A DNA stretch of 64,000 bases from Protula sp. h YS-2021 (GCA_949752745.1 OX457026.1:29326116-29390115); one strand, 5' to 3'. Shown: positions 13,101 through 26,060, counted from the first letter of the stretch. Numbers and translations: made by a program. Notes: generated by a model not told the origin, from the sequence alone.

Positions 13101-13682
13101 TTGTTAAGTTATTTTAAGTAAATAAACGTAAAAGTAAATTACACCTGGCACTTAAGTGCCGTTTTATAGTTACTGGCACATGCTGCACAAAGGAGGTATA
13201 TGTAATTTCTGACACGCCTTCAAGGCAAGTGCAACATAGAATTCATAACATTCTAATTCACATTTGTGAATAGAGCTACAGGCGGAGACGAGAATATGTC
13301 ACATAAAATCCAAAACGTTTTGGATTTTTGATCAATTACGACAAAAGTTTTGATGGGCAAAGCGTATTGCACAATAAAAAATCACAGTGCAGTAAAATTT
13401 ACGCAGTTTAGGCGTTCAAAATCGCCGATAAAGAGAGAGTTGCATTTTGTAATTAATATGCTCGTATAAGGAAAATACCAGTGGTAAAGCTTACCTCATA
13501 ACACATATATACGGAAAGTACTTGCATGACTATGTTGTAAGGTATTAGAATATGTTTTAAGTTAAATGGTTTCTGGTTCCTCATTACTTTAGGCCCAACA
13601 AATACTGTAGTGAGATAAATCACATAGATGGTGAGAATCGGAATTGGAGTCCGTACAAGAAGCCATCCTTCTGTTCTAGGAT
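10168..13682 (-). CDS. ELOVL4-like fatty acid elongase, gene A (exons 2-7)
   Basis: Very-long-chain fatty acid elongases are ER membrane condensing enzymes that extend acyl-CoA by two carbons with malonyl-CoA. Exons on the minus strand: 13682-13495, 12684-12604, 11854-11798, 11378-11264, 11048-10921 and 10461-10168, all with GT-AG borders and compatible phases. Visible motifs in order: [65 protein letters not shown] carrying the HxxHH active-site box; [21 protein letters not shown]; and a last membrane segment [20 protein letters not shown]. The six exons code for about 287 residues, close to a full elongase; the starting exon (about 18 codons in gene B) was not found upstream, where LINE and DIRS debris begins. 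The C-terminus ends RNIEIK and lacks the KKxx retrieval signal of genes B and C. The subfamily call rests on the [11 protein letters not shown] and AGGQ signatures. Confidence 0.93.
13305..13328. repeat. 24-bp perfect palindrome in an ELOVL intron
   Basis: AAAATCCAAAAC followed directly by its reverse complement, with no spacer. It lies between exon 3 and exon 2 of gene A. Confidence 0.85.
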
Positions 13683-13689
13683 CTGTAAA

Positions 13690-14335
13690 TATATAGAATA
13701 AGTGGAAAAGATATAAGAATCCATATTTTCAGTTACAACGTTAAATAAATATTGCCACAAAATACTAATGTCTTAATTGTAGTAACAGAATTAATAACGG
13801 CAGTGAAGACCACACCTTCTGCAAAATATTAGATTAAACAAAGAGGTACAAGATACTACTATAGAAATTTAAACAATTTATTCAGCCATCCAGTTAGACT
13901 TGGGAATGCAAACAACTGTATAGCTAAGCTAAACGTCCAAAAAATCCACGCTCACACAAAAAATGCTTGACTTTATAGAGTATTTTTAATTGCTATACTA
14001 AGGCATTCTTAATAATATAATAATAAATATATTTATTGCTTGCAACATGAAATGTTGAATTGCGTACAATAAACAGTAAGATATGCAAGAAACAATACAA
14101 ACATTGGATATCACAGTTATTAGCCGTAAGACTAAAATCTCGTTTCATATGAGTCAACCTTTTAAAAATTTCCTATTGCGTATGGCACAAAAGAATTCTT
14201 ATAACGGTTTATTCGATCTAAAAGTTTGTAGACAATATTACCCCTTTTGAGATTGTTGCTAAAGACTAGTCTCATTGTTGCTAAAGACTTCTATAAAGAC
14301 GTCTATTATACAAGCGTGCATCAATCAAATAAAAC
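13690..14335. other. Upstream flank of gene A, no exon seen
   Basis: I searched the minus strand for a short ATG exon like the gene B first exon with a donor in the right phase and found none. The first exon of gene A may lie beyond the inserted elements at 14.3-18.9 kb. Confidence 0.4.
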
Positions 14336-14341
14336 AGTGGA

Positions 14342-16490
14342 CTACCAGATGCGATATGCGACTAAATGCACAGAAAATTCATGACTTTGAGGCCATCTCT
14401 TATCACTATGAAGGTCATCTCTTATCACTATGAAGCTCTCTAGGCCAATTATGGCTCCCGTGAGGCTGCGCCATTTTACTTCTAAGAGTGGTGATACAGT
14501 ATCTCCTATTTTAACAGCTTGAGTTCTTCCTTGGAGGAACGCGGCCAGCCATCCTAGAAAATAGGGTGGTGTATCCAGATTTTGAAACTTTTCTAATAAA
14601 ATGTTATGGTTGAGATGGTTGTATGGTTGCACCTGTTGTGTCGAGGGCTTTATACCATGTATCCAGCATTTGACCAATATATGCGTTGTTGGTGAGGCCG
14701 TTTCATTTCAGAATTTCAGGTTCCTTATGCTGTCCCCTGTAGCTTCTCTAATCCATGGCGCGATTATCCGTTCTGGTTATGGTCAGGGGATAATGTTGGT
14801 GCTTTTCCAGACGGTTGGTACAAAACCGTCACGGATTGATGATTTATAAAGGGACCTCACTGTGGAGCCAGGCGCAAAACCACGTAGCATCCAACTTGTC
14901 ATCCCATCCGGGCCGGGCGCCTTGCTTAATTTTATCTTATACACGTTCCTTTCAACTTCCTCTACTCTAATGATACGTTTGTTTTCTTGAATATGGGATG
15001 TGTCCATTTCAGAGTATTTTTTCTTTAGGTAATGGTGGTAGATCCGACGAAACAGATCAAAAGAAATTGCTTATATTTTCAGCTAGTAATTCCATCCTTC
15101 CTTCAGGGGTTGGGTTTGCAAGACCCATAAGTACGCTGGTATTATCCTACTTAGACAGTCCAACCACGTCTTTGACATTATGCCTCCATTGCTTCGGATC
15201 ATTATTCACGAGACGATTTGTTTTAGTTTTGAAAAAAATCTTAACGTTGTTCTTTCACAGTTTATTTACTTTAGTAGGGCTTTATTTGCGTCATGGTTTG
15301 TGCTAAGGGCCACTAGTCACTGCCTTTTCAGGTCTTTGAAATATGCTGTAACCCACGGCTTGTCCTTTGAATGAAGTATTGTTGTTTTGATTGGAAAATA
15401 TGTGTCAATCATGGTGTTCATAATCGTTTCAAAATCGCAAATTATCATATGCATACAACGGAGTCCTGTCTACTTGCTTTAAGACGTTCACAAAGGGCAG
15501 CTTTTCAGTATGACCTTGCACCCTACCTGCCTTTAACTGATTTTGTCCTTTATCATATTTTACTTCGTTCTTGGGGAACACAAAAACGCGTCATGGTTAG
15601 ACATGCCCAAACGGGCAATAATCTACGCTTTGGTGTAAAATCGCTAACAGTTGGTATAACTCTTATCAGGAACCACTAGCCCCCTTGTTGGATTATTCAC
15701 AAGTTCGGCTAGCGAATGCATCTTGGTTAGAAACCAAACCGGTAAAGAACTGAAATCTTCTAAGAGCATTGTGCCTGAATTTGGGTACTTGGTATTAGGG
15801 ACATCAATGCACTTGTTGAGATGATCGCCCATTTCCCTGTTATCTGTGTTTGGTGGGTGATAAACCGATGCTATCGTCACATTTCGTACATCACGGGCAT
15901 GTATTTCGGTTTTGTTGTTATCCAAATAGTCTTTTTGTCGTTGTTATCTTGAAACGTTCTCTTGTATGGTATCTCTTATTTTATGTAAATGCATACACCG
16001 CCTCCCCTTTTTCCGACAAAGTCATTTCTAAGGAGCTCATATCCACTGATATTTAACGGCTCACTGGGAATATCTTGTGAAAACTATGTTTCAGTAAAGA
16101 CAGCTAAATCAATTTTGTTTCTATTCAGTTCCACTGCAATTTCATCAATTTTGTTTGATTTTGACCGCACGTTTACACACAACATATTCCGAAAATAATT
16201 TTTTTGCTCTTGGATGACGTGTATATTTATCTATATTTATATTTAACTTTACGATTCTGTTGATTTTTTCCGTCAGTCACTAGTGATGGTATTTTGTTCA
16301 GAAACCTTCTTTAAGTCTATGTAAATTTTCCTTTTGCTCGGTGCGTATAACCCTCGGGGTGCCTGTGTATTGCTGTCATTGATATAGATTTTTGAATTAC
16401 TTTTGCAAGTGTCACAAATTGGAGTTTTACCTATGCTAAAAAGCTTTTCTCTTGTATATGAGATTTCTGACACAATCACAGGCTTCATAG
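14342..16490 (-). pseudogene. CR1/L2-like LINE remnant (endonuclease and partial RT)
   Basis: Read on the minus strand: at 16200-15925 a frame carries NVRSKSNKIDEIAVELN, DLAVFTET and SGYELLRND, typical of the apurinic-type endonuclease of CR1/L2/Jockey LINEs. It continues at 15925-15644 with VYHPPNTDNREMGDHL and MLLEDFSSLPVWFL. RT begins at 15007-14783 with SKAPGPDGMTSWMLR and continues at 14677-14342 with HNILLEKFQN, LAAFLQGRTQAVKIGD and GAIIGLESFIVIRDDLHSD. The catalytic YxDD half of RT is missing past 14342, so the 3' end is lost. Multiple stops and frame changes (for example TET followed by a stop) make it inactive. A possible upstream coding piece lies at 16488-16273. Confidence 0.82.
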
Positions 16491-16799
16491 CAATCCAAGT
16501 AGCAAGCAGACAAAGTATCTTTTAGAGACGTAGGTTTCATCTTGAAGCGATACTTTTGAAACTCATATACAAGGGTTTGCAAGACCTCCAAAGAATCCTT
16601 GCTCACAGGAAGCAAGCTAGGCAAGTACTGGAGAGAGTGACGAGATATGGGTGCTCCAAAGCAAGCCCTGCGACCGAGAGGTTACGCACTACCGTTCAAA
16701 CAGGACCCACAAGGTCATATGCCACCCAAACCTCTCCGCCACTAAGCCCAAGACAATCTGGCTGCGTCCTGCAACCAAGGTTCAGAAGAGAACGAGGTA

Positions 16800-17195
16800 C
16801 CTTGAGATACGGTAGATGACTTTGCATACAAGGGAGCTGTAGAGGAAATATCAGAAAACCGAAGGGTGTTTTCAGCAGGAGATTTCTGGTTCCCAAGAAA
16901 TCACGGGGGTTGGCCGTGGGTCATCTATCTGTGCACACTTCATCAGTTCCTCCAGGTGACCTCGTTTCAGATAGACACAGCTCATGTCATAAAACATTCC
17001 CTACGCAGTAGTATGTTGGGTATTTTCACCGACCTGTCGGATGCGTACCTACACGTTTCCATCCATCCTTCAGCGGCGAAAATCTTGTGATTCCAGCTAC
17101 AAAAAAAGAAATACTGATTTATGGCTCTTCCCGTCGGTCTCTCCACGGTACCTTTCGTGTTTATAAAGCTCACGACTGTTCTCAAGTCGTCGACC
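16800..17195 (+). pseudogene. DIRS reverse transcriptase fragment
   Basis: Encodes VEEISENRRVFSAGDFWFPR, TSFQIDTAHVIKHSLR, FTDLSDAYLHVSIHPSAAK and LPVGLSTVPFVFIKLTTVLK. These match in order the RT of the DIRS element at 37700-38080 (EEMPENQMGFFSRVFLVPKK, SIDLSDAYLHIPLHRSARK, LPFGLATAPYVFSKVMKVLK). It stops before the YLDD box and abuts an opposite-strand retroelement at about 17195. Frames are broken by stops near 17088 and 17118. Confidence 0.8.
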
Positions 17196-18750
17196 CTCGC
17201 CTTGTTATCAGCGTGTAATATTACTGCCGTCCCCTGCCATGGGGCCCATCGTGTAATGGCTAGTGTCACAGCAGCGAGTTCTTTTATATTTATATGCGCA
17301 TTTGCAAGCGCTGGAAAATCCCTTTCCCAATGCATGTGAATCCAATCACTTACGCGCGTATTATAAATGAGGGTGGCGCCGCCATCTTCAAGCTTGAATC
17401 TATCACGATATATGCAGCTTCGGGCTTTGCTCTCTCTAAGAAAAAATTGTGCCACTGAAGGATAGGCATGTCTGCGATTATGCGTAAGGTAACTTGGGGT
17501 TGGCAAGGTCTGCAAGCATGGTGATAATGGCGTTTCAAAGACGCCACAGCTTAACGTTGAACGAATCACTGATGCAATCTAATTTAGAAACCCAATGAAC
17601 ACTTGTAAATCATGGTTGAATGCTATTTTGCGTGAATAATAACAGATGATTTCCAGCAGTTTGCTTTCGGGAATAGATAGTGGACGTTGTATGGTGTAGA
17701 TACTTGCGCTAAGGTTAATTTCTGAGTACGGTTAACATATGTTTCCCAACTTATTGTACAGCCTAGTTGCTGCGAAAGTGAAAGAAGTGTGTCCATAGCG
17801 CTTGCACAACTTGGTGCGGCTTTAGTAAACTCGTCAGGCAGGCAAATGCTGGCATCAATACCGCGTCTGCGAAGCATGCGAACAACGCTTTTCGTTATGT
17901 AATTGAATGTCCAAGCGCTGAAAGATGCGCCAAACAGTAGTCATGTGTCAACCACGTGAGTGTAATGCTATCCTACGCAAAATCCATTTCAACCCTGTGT
18001 CTCTTCGCGAATCAATGATAATGGTTGAATGTCTGTAGGCTACTTTCCCCATTACCAGTTTATATTTATGAGACTGCAGTGTTAACCGTTATTAATGTGT
18101 GCTTGTCCGAGATAGCATAATCATTCACGCTAGAACTAATTAGTTGTGAGCAATTATGTATCAGGCGTTCGAGCCATCTTCTGTAGGTACACAGGACAGC
18201 GGGGGTTATGTCGGGTTTATGCTTCACTTTAACATATCGTCCAAGCACTAATTCTTTGTAGGTTTGCTTTTCAAATTGAACTCACAAGAGGGCGGCCAGG
18301 GGTTATAATAGGGAAACCGTTTCCGAGTCCATTAAGCATAAACTCGTAATCTGAGTCAGTTCCAAGTTCACGAGACCACGAGCCCAGAACGAAGGAGCGA
18401 TCCAAATACATACTGAGAGAAAGACGTATCCGATGGAGAGGCCTTTGTATTGCTAGGCTACGTCGCAATACTTGCGTTACTGATTTCGCTGCTTGCTTCT
18501 TTCCGTGGTATAATCACAAACCCACAGATGTCTTATACAAGTAAACCTTGTCTGTACCTACAGGCCAATCATCGCGTGAGGGATCATGAAAAGGTGTATC
18601 CGTCTCTGCCAAGAGATTACCCACCTCCTGTACCGAATTTAGAAGATTGACTATATTTCTATCCCTTGTGGTATTGCTATCAACCATTTGAACTAGTTGT
18701 CCTCCCGTGGGACAGCTCCTCTTGTACTGGCGCAGCGCTATCACGTTTTT
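17196..18750 (-). pseudogene. Second YR-type retroelement remnant (gag-like, RT, RNase H)
   Basis: On the minus strand, from high to low coordinates: a gag-like frame (18744-18514); a pre-RT segment with DYEFMLNGLGNGFPI (18468-18271); the part of RT after the catalytic box, with AMDTLLSLSQQLGCTISWET (17877-17623); and RNase H with NIKELAAVTLAITRWAPW and AVILHADNKA (17569-17200). The RNase H style resembles Ngaro/DIRS-like retroelements, but no recombinase is seen, so the assignment is tentative. Stops and frame changes throughout. It meets the DIRS RT fragment tail to tail at about 17195. Confidence 0.65.
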
Positions 18751-18959
18751 TATTACCCTTTAGTTCTTTTATCGCTTTCTTCAACGCAATATTTTGACCT
18801 GTTAAAGTTTCAGCTTTGCGATGTAAGTGCTGTTGACTTCTGTTAACAGTTCTAATCCATCGAGCTCCTTTTTTATCAACTTATCAACAGTTCCCTGTCG
18901 AAATTTAACAAACGGTTCTGCCACTCATTCTGTTTTAATACTGTTATATTTTTAGCAGT

Positions 18960-19440
18960 GTATTAACGAGATACTTACTCAAGGGACTTTCTTAAGTTCA
19001 AAAATTAATTAATTAAATAAATTATATAATTAAATCTTTGAAATATAAAGTTATCCATGAAACGCTAATGGCCACCCACAAAAGTTGCCACCCAAGATAG
19101 TGATCACCTTGTTTTCTTTATTACATATGTCTAAAAATTGGCTTGAGGGCGTCGTGTTGCTTTAGAAACCTGAGTTTCTAAGTACATTGACACAGTCTCC
19201 CTGCCGCCTGCGTTTCGTTAGTAATCTTAATCTCCAGTACACGCAGACACAGTACTCGGTAAGCTGTCACTGGTAGCATCATAAATGACGGGGATAAGGA
19301 TTATGCTTACAGGCCAGGGGTTGGAGGCTTGACGGCGAAGTGTCACTTAAACAACCTGAGTTTCTAAAACCTTTGTTCTTACCTTACATTTTGATTTTCA
19401 CTATAAATAGAGCGCAGATTTCAATTGCAATTATACGAAC
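18960..19440. other. Non-coding, nothing recognised
   Basis: No exon, RNA gene or transposon domain was recognised in this gap. Confidence 0.45.
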
Positions 19441-19447
19441 GGAAAAT

Positions 19448-19642
19448 ATGGAAATAGAACCATTACAAGGAGGAAGAAAACTATGCTATGAAGGGCATAG
19501 GTACACGCAGAAATTAGCGAAACACGATTGGATCCGATGGATCTGTCAAAAGAAACCAGTCTTAAATGTACAAGGCAGTCACCACTACTTCTGCGGTCAC
19601 CGAGGTAAGGTCTTTCAAGGCCCACTGCCATGGGGCAGATGA
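19448..19642 (+). pseudogene. FLYWCH zinc-finger fragment
   Basis: The frame from ATG 19448 contains QGGRKLCYEGHRY, about 12 residues, then WIRWICQKK. This matches the first half of the FLYWCH zinc-finger pattern (GG-x-L, x-G-Y/H-x-Y, then W-x-C). FLYWCH domains often sit at the N-terminus of MULE-type transposase proteins in invertebrates. The second metal-binding half is not in the expected spacing, so this is a fragment. It is too far away and too different to pair firmly with the MULE-like piece at 42734. Confidence 0.5.
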
Positions 19643-19644
19643 AA

Positions 19645-22560
19645 ATGCCGCCGCAATGGCCCGATTCCGCGCAAAATACTAAGCCCTAATTTTAGACAAT
19701 GCTATAAAAAATACAAGATGGCCACTGTCATGGATGGCCACCTCCGTGGGTGGCCACTAGCGTTGTTGGCCGCTTGTCCGGTGGCTATTACAGTAGGTGG
19801 TCACAGTTGTAGGTGGCCGGTTGCCCTACACCCGCTTAGATAATATATGGCAAGAAGCCAGTGTTACGTGCAAACAAGCCCCCTCAATTTAAAGCCCCCT
19901 TCTCTATATACGTCTCATGTGGTGTTGTAATCTCAAAGGGGTAAGTGGGGCTTGTTTGATCGGGCTTGTGTAAACAAATGTTCGCGAGAATGTCAGAATA
20001 GAGTGTTAGAACAGAAAGTTATACACCACATTTCTGCTGAAGTTTGGCCCATATAAGTTGAAGTTTGACCCATTTCAGTTGAAAAATACAAAAGCTGAAT
20101 TTTACCCCCCCCCCCTCCCATTACTATATATCATTGCTTGTACGCAAAATCTGAGAAAAGGTCCTCAGGTTCAAGTTTGCCAAAATGCTGCGGCAGAAGG
20201 GGTAAAGCATTTAATCTTAATTCCTGTTAATCCGAAGAATTGGCATCTGAAAATGGAATTGAAAAACCAGAGAAGTGTTACAATGAATCCACATCCTTTC
20301 TTATGTAAGAAGGTAAGAAATTACGCATTTCTGCATTTGTCGGCGCTCAGTTTTGTACCACTTTTTCATTCAGCAACAGTTCTAGGGGCAGGTTCAGGTG
20401 GGGCCAACGTTTGTACTCCAGAGCAAAGGACAACATTTGCACAGATAATGTGCGCAAGAAATCACTGGTTCACTTTGTCCAACTGGAACTGTCCCAAGGC
20501 AACGGTACGAGTATACAGCAACCTCATGCCTATTGAGCCAAGAAAACCAGAAACGCGTCATGTGGTTGATGTTCCATGAAGACCCAAAGTGCACGAAGAG
20601 TGGCCCAGCGTCGGACTTCAGTCTGGTGGTAATGGTTGTGGCCTTTTCGCAATCGCATTTGTGACCTCGATTTGCCATAATCAGGACCCCAGGTTATTTC
20701 AGTACCAACAATGCACAACGCCAGAGCATTCAATACAGTGCTACTAAAGATGCTTCATGACCCGCTTTCCTCCTCACAATTACCATGAAATCACGGAACC
20801 GCACCACACGCAGAAGGTTAATTTTCAAGCCCTTCTCCAGTGAAGTAAATTTTAAAAAAGTGGTGCATTATAGCATGCATTATGTAAAATGTGTTACTTT
20901 TACAGTGGCGAGATAAAAACAATTGTGGTGTGTAAATTGTGTGTGATTTAAGATTGAAAAATTGAGTAAATGATTAATTTATAAATAGTGAATTTGCAAA
21001 TGAATATTCGCAAAGTAATGTCATCGCTGGAATTGGTAAATAGTGATAGAAAAAGTGAAAGAAAAAGCAGGAGAGACGTAAGCATAGACCCATGAAGTGT
21101 TACCAGCAACTTGACCAAAGAATTGTAAATAACAAAATGAAACCACTTTTTCAGATAAATGTTCTCTGTTTTGTTTCTTGTCTTAAGCCAAACACAGATT
21201 AAAAACACGCACGTAGAATAAAATAACCCATAGATATTTCTAGCAGGTTGACCGAGAACGAAAAATGGTGTGTAAAGTAGAGGGAATTGAATGAACAGGG
21301 GGTGGTTATTTGAATACACTATATGCGTGCAAACAAGCCCTGTGGGGCTTTATTTTTGCAAGGGGGGGGGGGCACGCTTTCGTGCACCAAACACGTACAT
21401 TTCGTACATTTTTATATATTACATATTGTGTAAAATCAACACACATTTACTTTTTTAATCTTTTAGTACTGTCGTTGTGTAATTGTGGAATGTTATCTGG
21501 GAATTGATTTGTTCAGTAAGGGTTGTCGTCTGCTCAGGATCTCAGTACCATACTGACGCCCAGAGCAGACGGTGACCCGCCTCGATTTGTGCGACAACAC
21601 TTTCAGCTAGTACAGGCACAGTCCATTAAGATTGGCGATTTTCAGGGGGAAGTAAACACGTTTGAGTTGGAAGTCACAAAACAAAAGACTTCCCGAGACT
21701 TGAAGTGAAGTATTATTCATGCTTGGAGAAATTTTCAGGGCTTTTGGCAGTTACACTCATGTATACATGTTGGATTTCCAATTATGGCCCCTTCCCATTT
21801 CACTACAAATTGAAAAAAAATATTGAGTTCCGACTTCAATCGACATTGACAAGACCCGCGGGGAATATTTTGGAGTGTGTGTGGGGAGGAAGCGGGGCGG
21901 GGGGAGGGGGTTGGGATGATCCATTCTAAAGACTTGCTTAGTTATGCGTTAGGATGGCAGGGCTTTGAAACTGCACCCACCCCCAGCTACCACCCATCCC
22001 CCCCCCTCGCCCGACACACACACACTGATACGCGCCTTACGCGTCAGAAGGACATTATGTCAAACTGACACACAATGAGCTCAATTCGTGCCTGTATACA
22101 GATCTAAAACTTATCGAGTCGGTGTAGCATGACACGAATACAATAAAAATCCCTGAGTTGTCTGTAGCCAGTACTCAGTCAATAGATAGATATCATGTTA
22201 TTTATCCGAGTAATATGGCAGTATGTTTCTGAGTGCCACATAAGGAAAGCGGAGTGAGAGGTGGAGAAGGGGGTTTGGGGCGGGGCCTCACGCCGCCTGA
22301 AACTGCTCCTGTGCAAACCTTACGTAACTTCAGTTACACAACCATGATCATACGATAATCATGCGGCCTTCCAGCAATCATCATTTTGAAGGGAGGACTT
22401 ACTCAAAATCAGGGGTTGGCTGGATCTAAGACATATGAAGAGAAAGAGAATGTTTTATCAAAGAGGTTGACGAATATCAACCCATAATATATTTATTTCG
22501 TGAAAAGACTGCCCATCAACCGTTTTTTGCAGCCGGCGACATAGTAATTAAATGCGTAAG
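19645..22560. other. Non-coding, several low-complexity tracts
   Basis: Contains repeated GTGGCCA-type motifs at 19720-19830, a CAAACAAGCCC motif occurring at 19870 and again at 21332, C/G homopolymers (20107-20117, 21361-21371) and a G-rich patch at 21880-21915. No exon could be supported. Confidence 0.45.
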
Positions 22561-22576
22561 GAACCGGGCAATGCCG

Positions 22577-22640
22577 GCGGGGGGGGGGGGGGGTGGGGAG
22601 GGGGGGGGGGAGGAGGGTCGGGGTGAGGAAAGGGGGACGT
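22577..22640 (+). repeat. Poly-G rich tract
   Basis: Long G runs broken by single T or A bases; several G-quadruplexes are possible on the plus strand. Confidence 0.85.
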
Positions 22641-23081
22641 ACAAACTAGTTACCATACATGCTCTTCAAAACGATACCTAAACGCGTGCTAATTTCGAAT
22701 TAATACCCCCTTTTCAACCAAACGCGGAGATTATAATTTTGAAATAGCGAAACGCCGAGTACTGAATGAATATTAGCCCCTTTTAAACGAAATTACCCCC
22801 TTTCTCCCCGTTTTTTTTTTTTTTTTGATGGCAATACATGTAATACCAAGTGCCTTCCCCCTCCCTTCCGGGAAGCAAGGACAAAAAGGCGTTATCCCGG
22901 CGCAAGTGTAAAATGCAAAATTGAGTTTGTTATCGCCAAAATTCGCTTTAATTATGCAAAATTTAGACAGGTTAATTTTCTTTAAACATTGGAAATGGGG
23001 AAATTGGTACAAAGGAAAAGTCTGGTCAAGCGGCCATTACAAAATGGGGTTTTTGATTGTTTAATTGTTCTAAATGAAAAG

Positions 23082-23214
<133 letters not shown>

Positions 23215-25195
23215 AGAAATTTAAGGACATCGTACCTCCTTTTTCGAGAATCCACGCATAAAGATCCAAGATTTTATCCATTGCCGTAAAAAGTGAATTC
23301 AGTAGTTGTGTGTTTTATCTACTCAAAACAAAACAAAAAAAAACACACATATGGCTTCCAATTATTTATATATTATATATATATTTTATGTATGTTTCAT
23401 ATTCTTTCAAATCCAACAATTTTTCCGGAAGTTTCATGTGACATCGCCCTGGATGGGCAAACCATTTGTATCTCCGTGGGCACTCGCATTTCTCAGTGTT
23501 TGGTGTTTGATTTTTCGGCGGAGGTGCTAGTTTTTCAACAATTTGTTCTTGATTTTCCGCGCGGCTAATTTATCGAAATTGTTGAGATTCGTTCTTTTTA
23601 AACCTCGGCACAGAACGATATAATCTAGTCAACTCATCCAAAACATTGAATCCAGTCACTTTCATTTCCTTCACTATCTATTCATTTGAATGAATTTGAT
23701 ATGAATTCACAAATATGGACACTTATATAATGCATAATACACTCTTTTGAGCTGCACTGATGCGTCTTGGTTTCCGAAGCGACACCAACAGTTAACAAAA
23801 TCATGAAGTCATTGAGCATTGCCACCTCATTTCCTTCATTCACAAGCCGTTAGATGACTAAATAATATTCAGATAATTCAGAAGCAGAGGGACAAAAAAT
23901 GTGCGCCCAACAAGTGTTCAAACGATGTGTTTGTTAATTGGCCGTAATTGGCGCGTCAGTCTCTCCCCAGAGGTCGCTTTTGGTGCTTCCACTGCAACGA
24001 TCTTTTATTCAATTTTATAAAACTCCCCTGTGATCAAATGGGTTGCCATAAATTTGGCAAGGATATATTTAGGAGCTGTTAGGTACTGGCGAATAAAAAA
24101 ACACACCACTTAACTGTATTCTATCTCGTAACATTAAAAATTATGTACCCGAGAGATCAGAGGGCAGGGGCCTGAAAATAATAGGCGATTACACCTCTAG
24201 TCCAGCCTCTTGCTAGATAAGAGATGTTCCCTTTGATAACTCCAGGAACAATTGATTCCTGATTTGGTAAATGAAGACTTCATTTATATGACAGATATTC
24301 ACCCTCCCCTCCTCTTATTCCACTTGACAATCGTACGAATATTGCGACCCGATCAAGCAAATAAAACTATCATATTGGAGAGCGATCAATGCAGTGCTCT
24401 GTCGTTGTATAACTGTACGAATGTTCTAGCATTATATAAAAATGCACTCATCTGCAGTCCTACCCAGTAGACATTCTGACGTCCATCAACATCGATTTTC
24501 AGGCTGCGACGTCGCCCCAATCAAACTGCAAGATTCAATATGATTGTCATTTAGTTGTGACTGGTGTTAACCACAGACCAACATCTATTCAACGTCTTTG
24601 GCACAACGTTGAATAGATTTTGAATGAGCAACGCTGCTGAGACATGAAATTTTGCCCCCGAAAGACGGAAAATCGGCGTTGAATACATAACACATTCTCC
24701 ATATTATATCTGCTAAATGCTGCAGACAGACGTTCGTCTTCAGTACCTACGAAATGAGGAAGATATGGCTGCAGATTGACCTGTAATGGAAGTGTTTCGT
24801 TTCTACCAAAGGGCATAGATTTCCACCCCACCCCGCCCTCCTGCCCCCATAGCAGTAGCTATTTCATTACAGTATTCTTACAAATGTCATAACTGACGGG
24901 AACTAACAAGCCCTCATTTATTTGATGGAAAATAATTAAACCACTCCGGATTATGTAATCTTTTGTTTGTGGTGTGTATCAATTTTCCCTAATACACTGT
25001 ATTATACACCAGTAGTATGAAAAGGACAGAATCACTGCAGTCAATCATCGTGACGTCATCGATCACGTGATCAATTAAGTCAATTAAGTTAATTAAGCCA
25101 ATTAAGCCCGCTGTCACCTGTCAATCACTGTGACGCCCTAGTGACGTCATAGACGGCGTAACCATGACAACAGGCAGTCAGGGTAAAAAAGTGAT
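23215..25195. other. Non-coding, nothing recognised
   Basis: No exon, RNA gene or mobile-element domain was recognised. Short direct repeats of TCAATTAAG occur at 25072-25105. Confidence 0.45.
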
Positions 25196-25198
25196 GAC

Positions 25199-25320
25199 CT
25201 CCCCCCCCCCTAGCCGGCAGCCGGGACCCCCTCCCCCCAGCCGGCAGTCGGGACCCCCCCCCCTAGCCGGCAGTCGGAACCCCCCCCCCCTAGCCGGCAG
25301 TCGGGACCCCCGCCCCCCAG
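25199..25320. repeat. C-rich minisatellite with AGCCGGCAG core
   Basis: Four units of about 30 bp, each a poly-C run followed by TAGCCGGCAGTCGGGAC or a close variant. C-richness gives i-motif/G-quadruplex potential. Confidence 0.9.
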
Positions 25321-25339
25321 GATCGTGATAGGGCTAACA

Positions 25340-26060
25340 TCAAGAATGTTTAACTTTAAAACTACTTGGTTGATTTATATGAAAATTTCACTGTTTGATT
25401 CAGTTTTATGTAAAGTTTTGTTATAAAGTGGTCACAGGCTATTTGCGCAGCTGGCTGTATGCATTTTTGTAACATGTCGCCATTTTAACTTTGTAAAAAG
25501 TGAAAAAATGAGATAACTTTCACTATACTTGGTCGATGTGTATGAAAATTTCACTGTTTAATTCAATTTTATGTTAAGTTTTGCTATAAAGTGGTCACAG
25601 GCTATTTGCACAGCTTGCTGTATGCATTTTTGTAACATGTCACCATTTTAACTTTGTGAAAAGTAAAAAAGTGAGATAACCTCCGTTATAGTTGACCGAT
25701 TTGCCTGAAAATTTCACTGTTTGATTCAGTTTTATGTAAAGTTTTAACATTAAGTGGTTATAGGCTATTTACAGCGGTGGCTGTATGCATAATGTGACAT
25801 GCCACCATTTTAACTTTGTAAAAAATGAAAAATTGAGATAATTTTCGCTATAGTTGGTCGATTTGCATGAAACTTTCACTGTTTGGTTCAGTTTTATATC
25901 TAGTTTTGTTATAATGTAGTCATGGGCTATTTGTACAGCTGGCTGTGTGCATTTTTGTAACATGCCGCCATTTTAACTTTGTAAAAAGTGGAAAAGTGTA
26001 ATAACTTTCGTTATGGTTGACCGATTTGAATGAAAATTTCACCATTGGATTCAGTTTGAT
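25340..26060. repeat. 163-bp satellite, at least four copies
   Basis: The motif GAAAATTTCACTGTTTGATT recurs at 25381, 25544, 25707, 25869 and 26032, spaced 163, 163, 162 and 163 bp. Each unit also carries GTGGTCACAGGCTATTTG and the CGCCATTTTAACTTTGT block. A single partial unit in inverted orientation lies at 28050-28165, at the outer edge of the opposite arm. Confidence 0.92.

Noticed and set aside
20058..20733. Frames around 20.1-20.7 kb considered as a transposase
   Set aside because: No DDE, RT or helicase motif could be identified.
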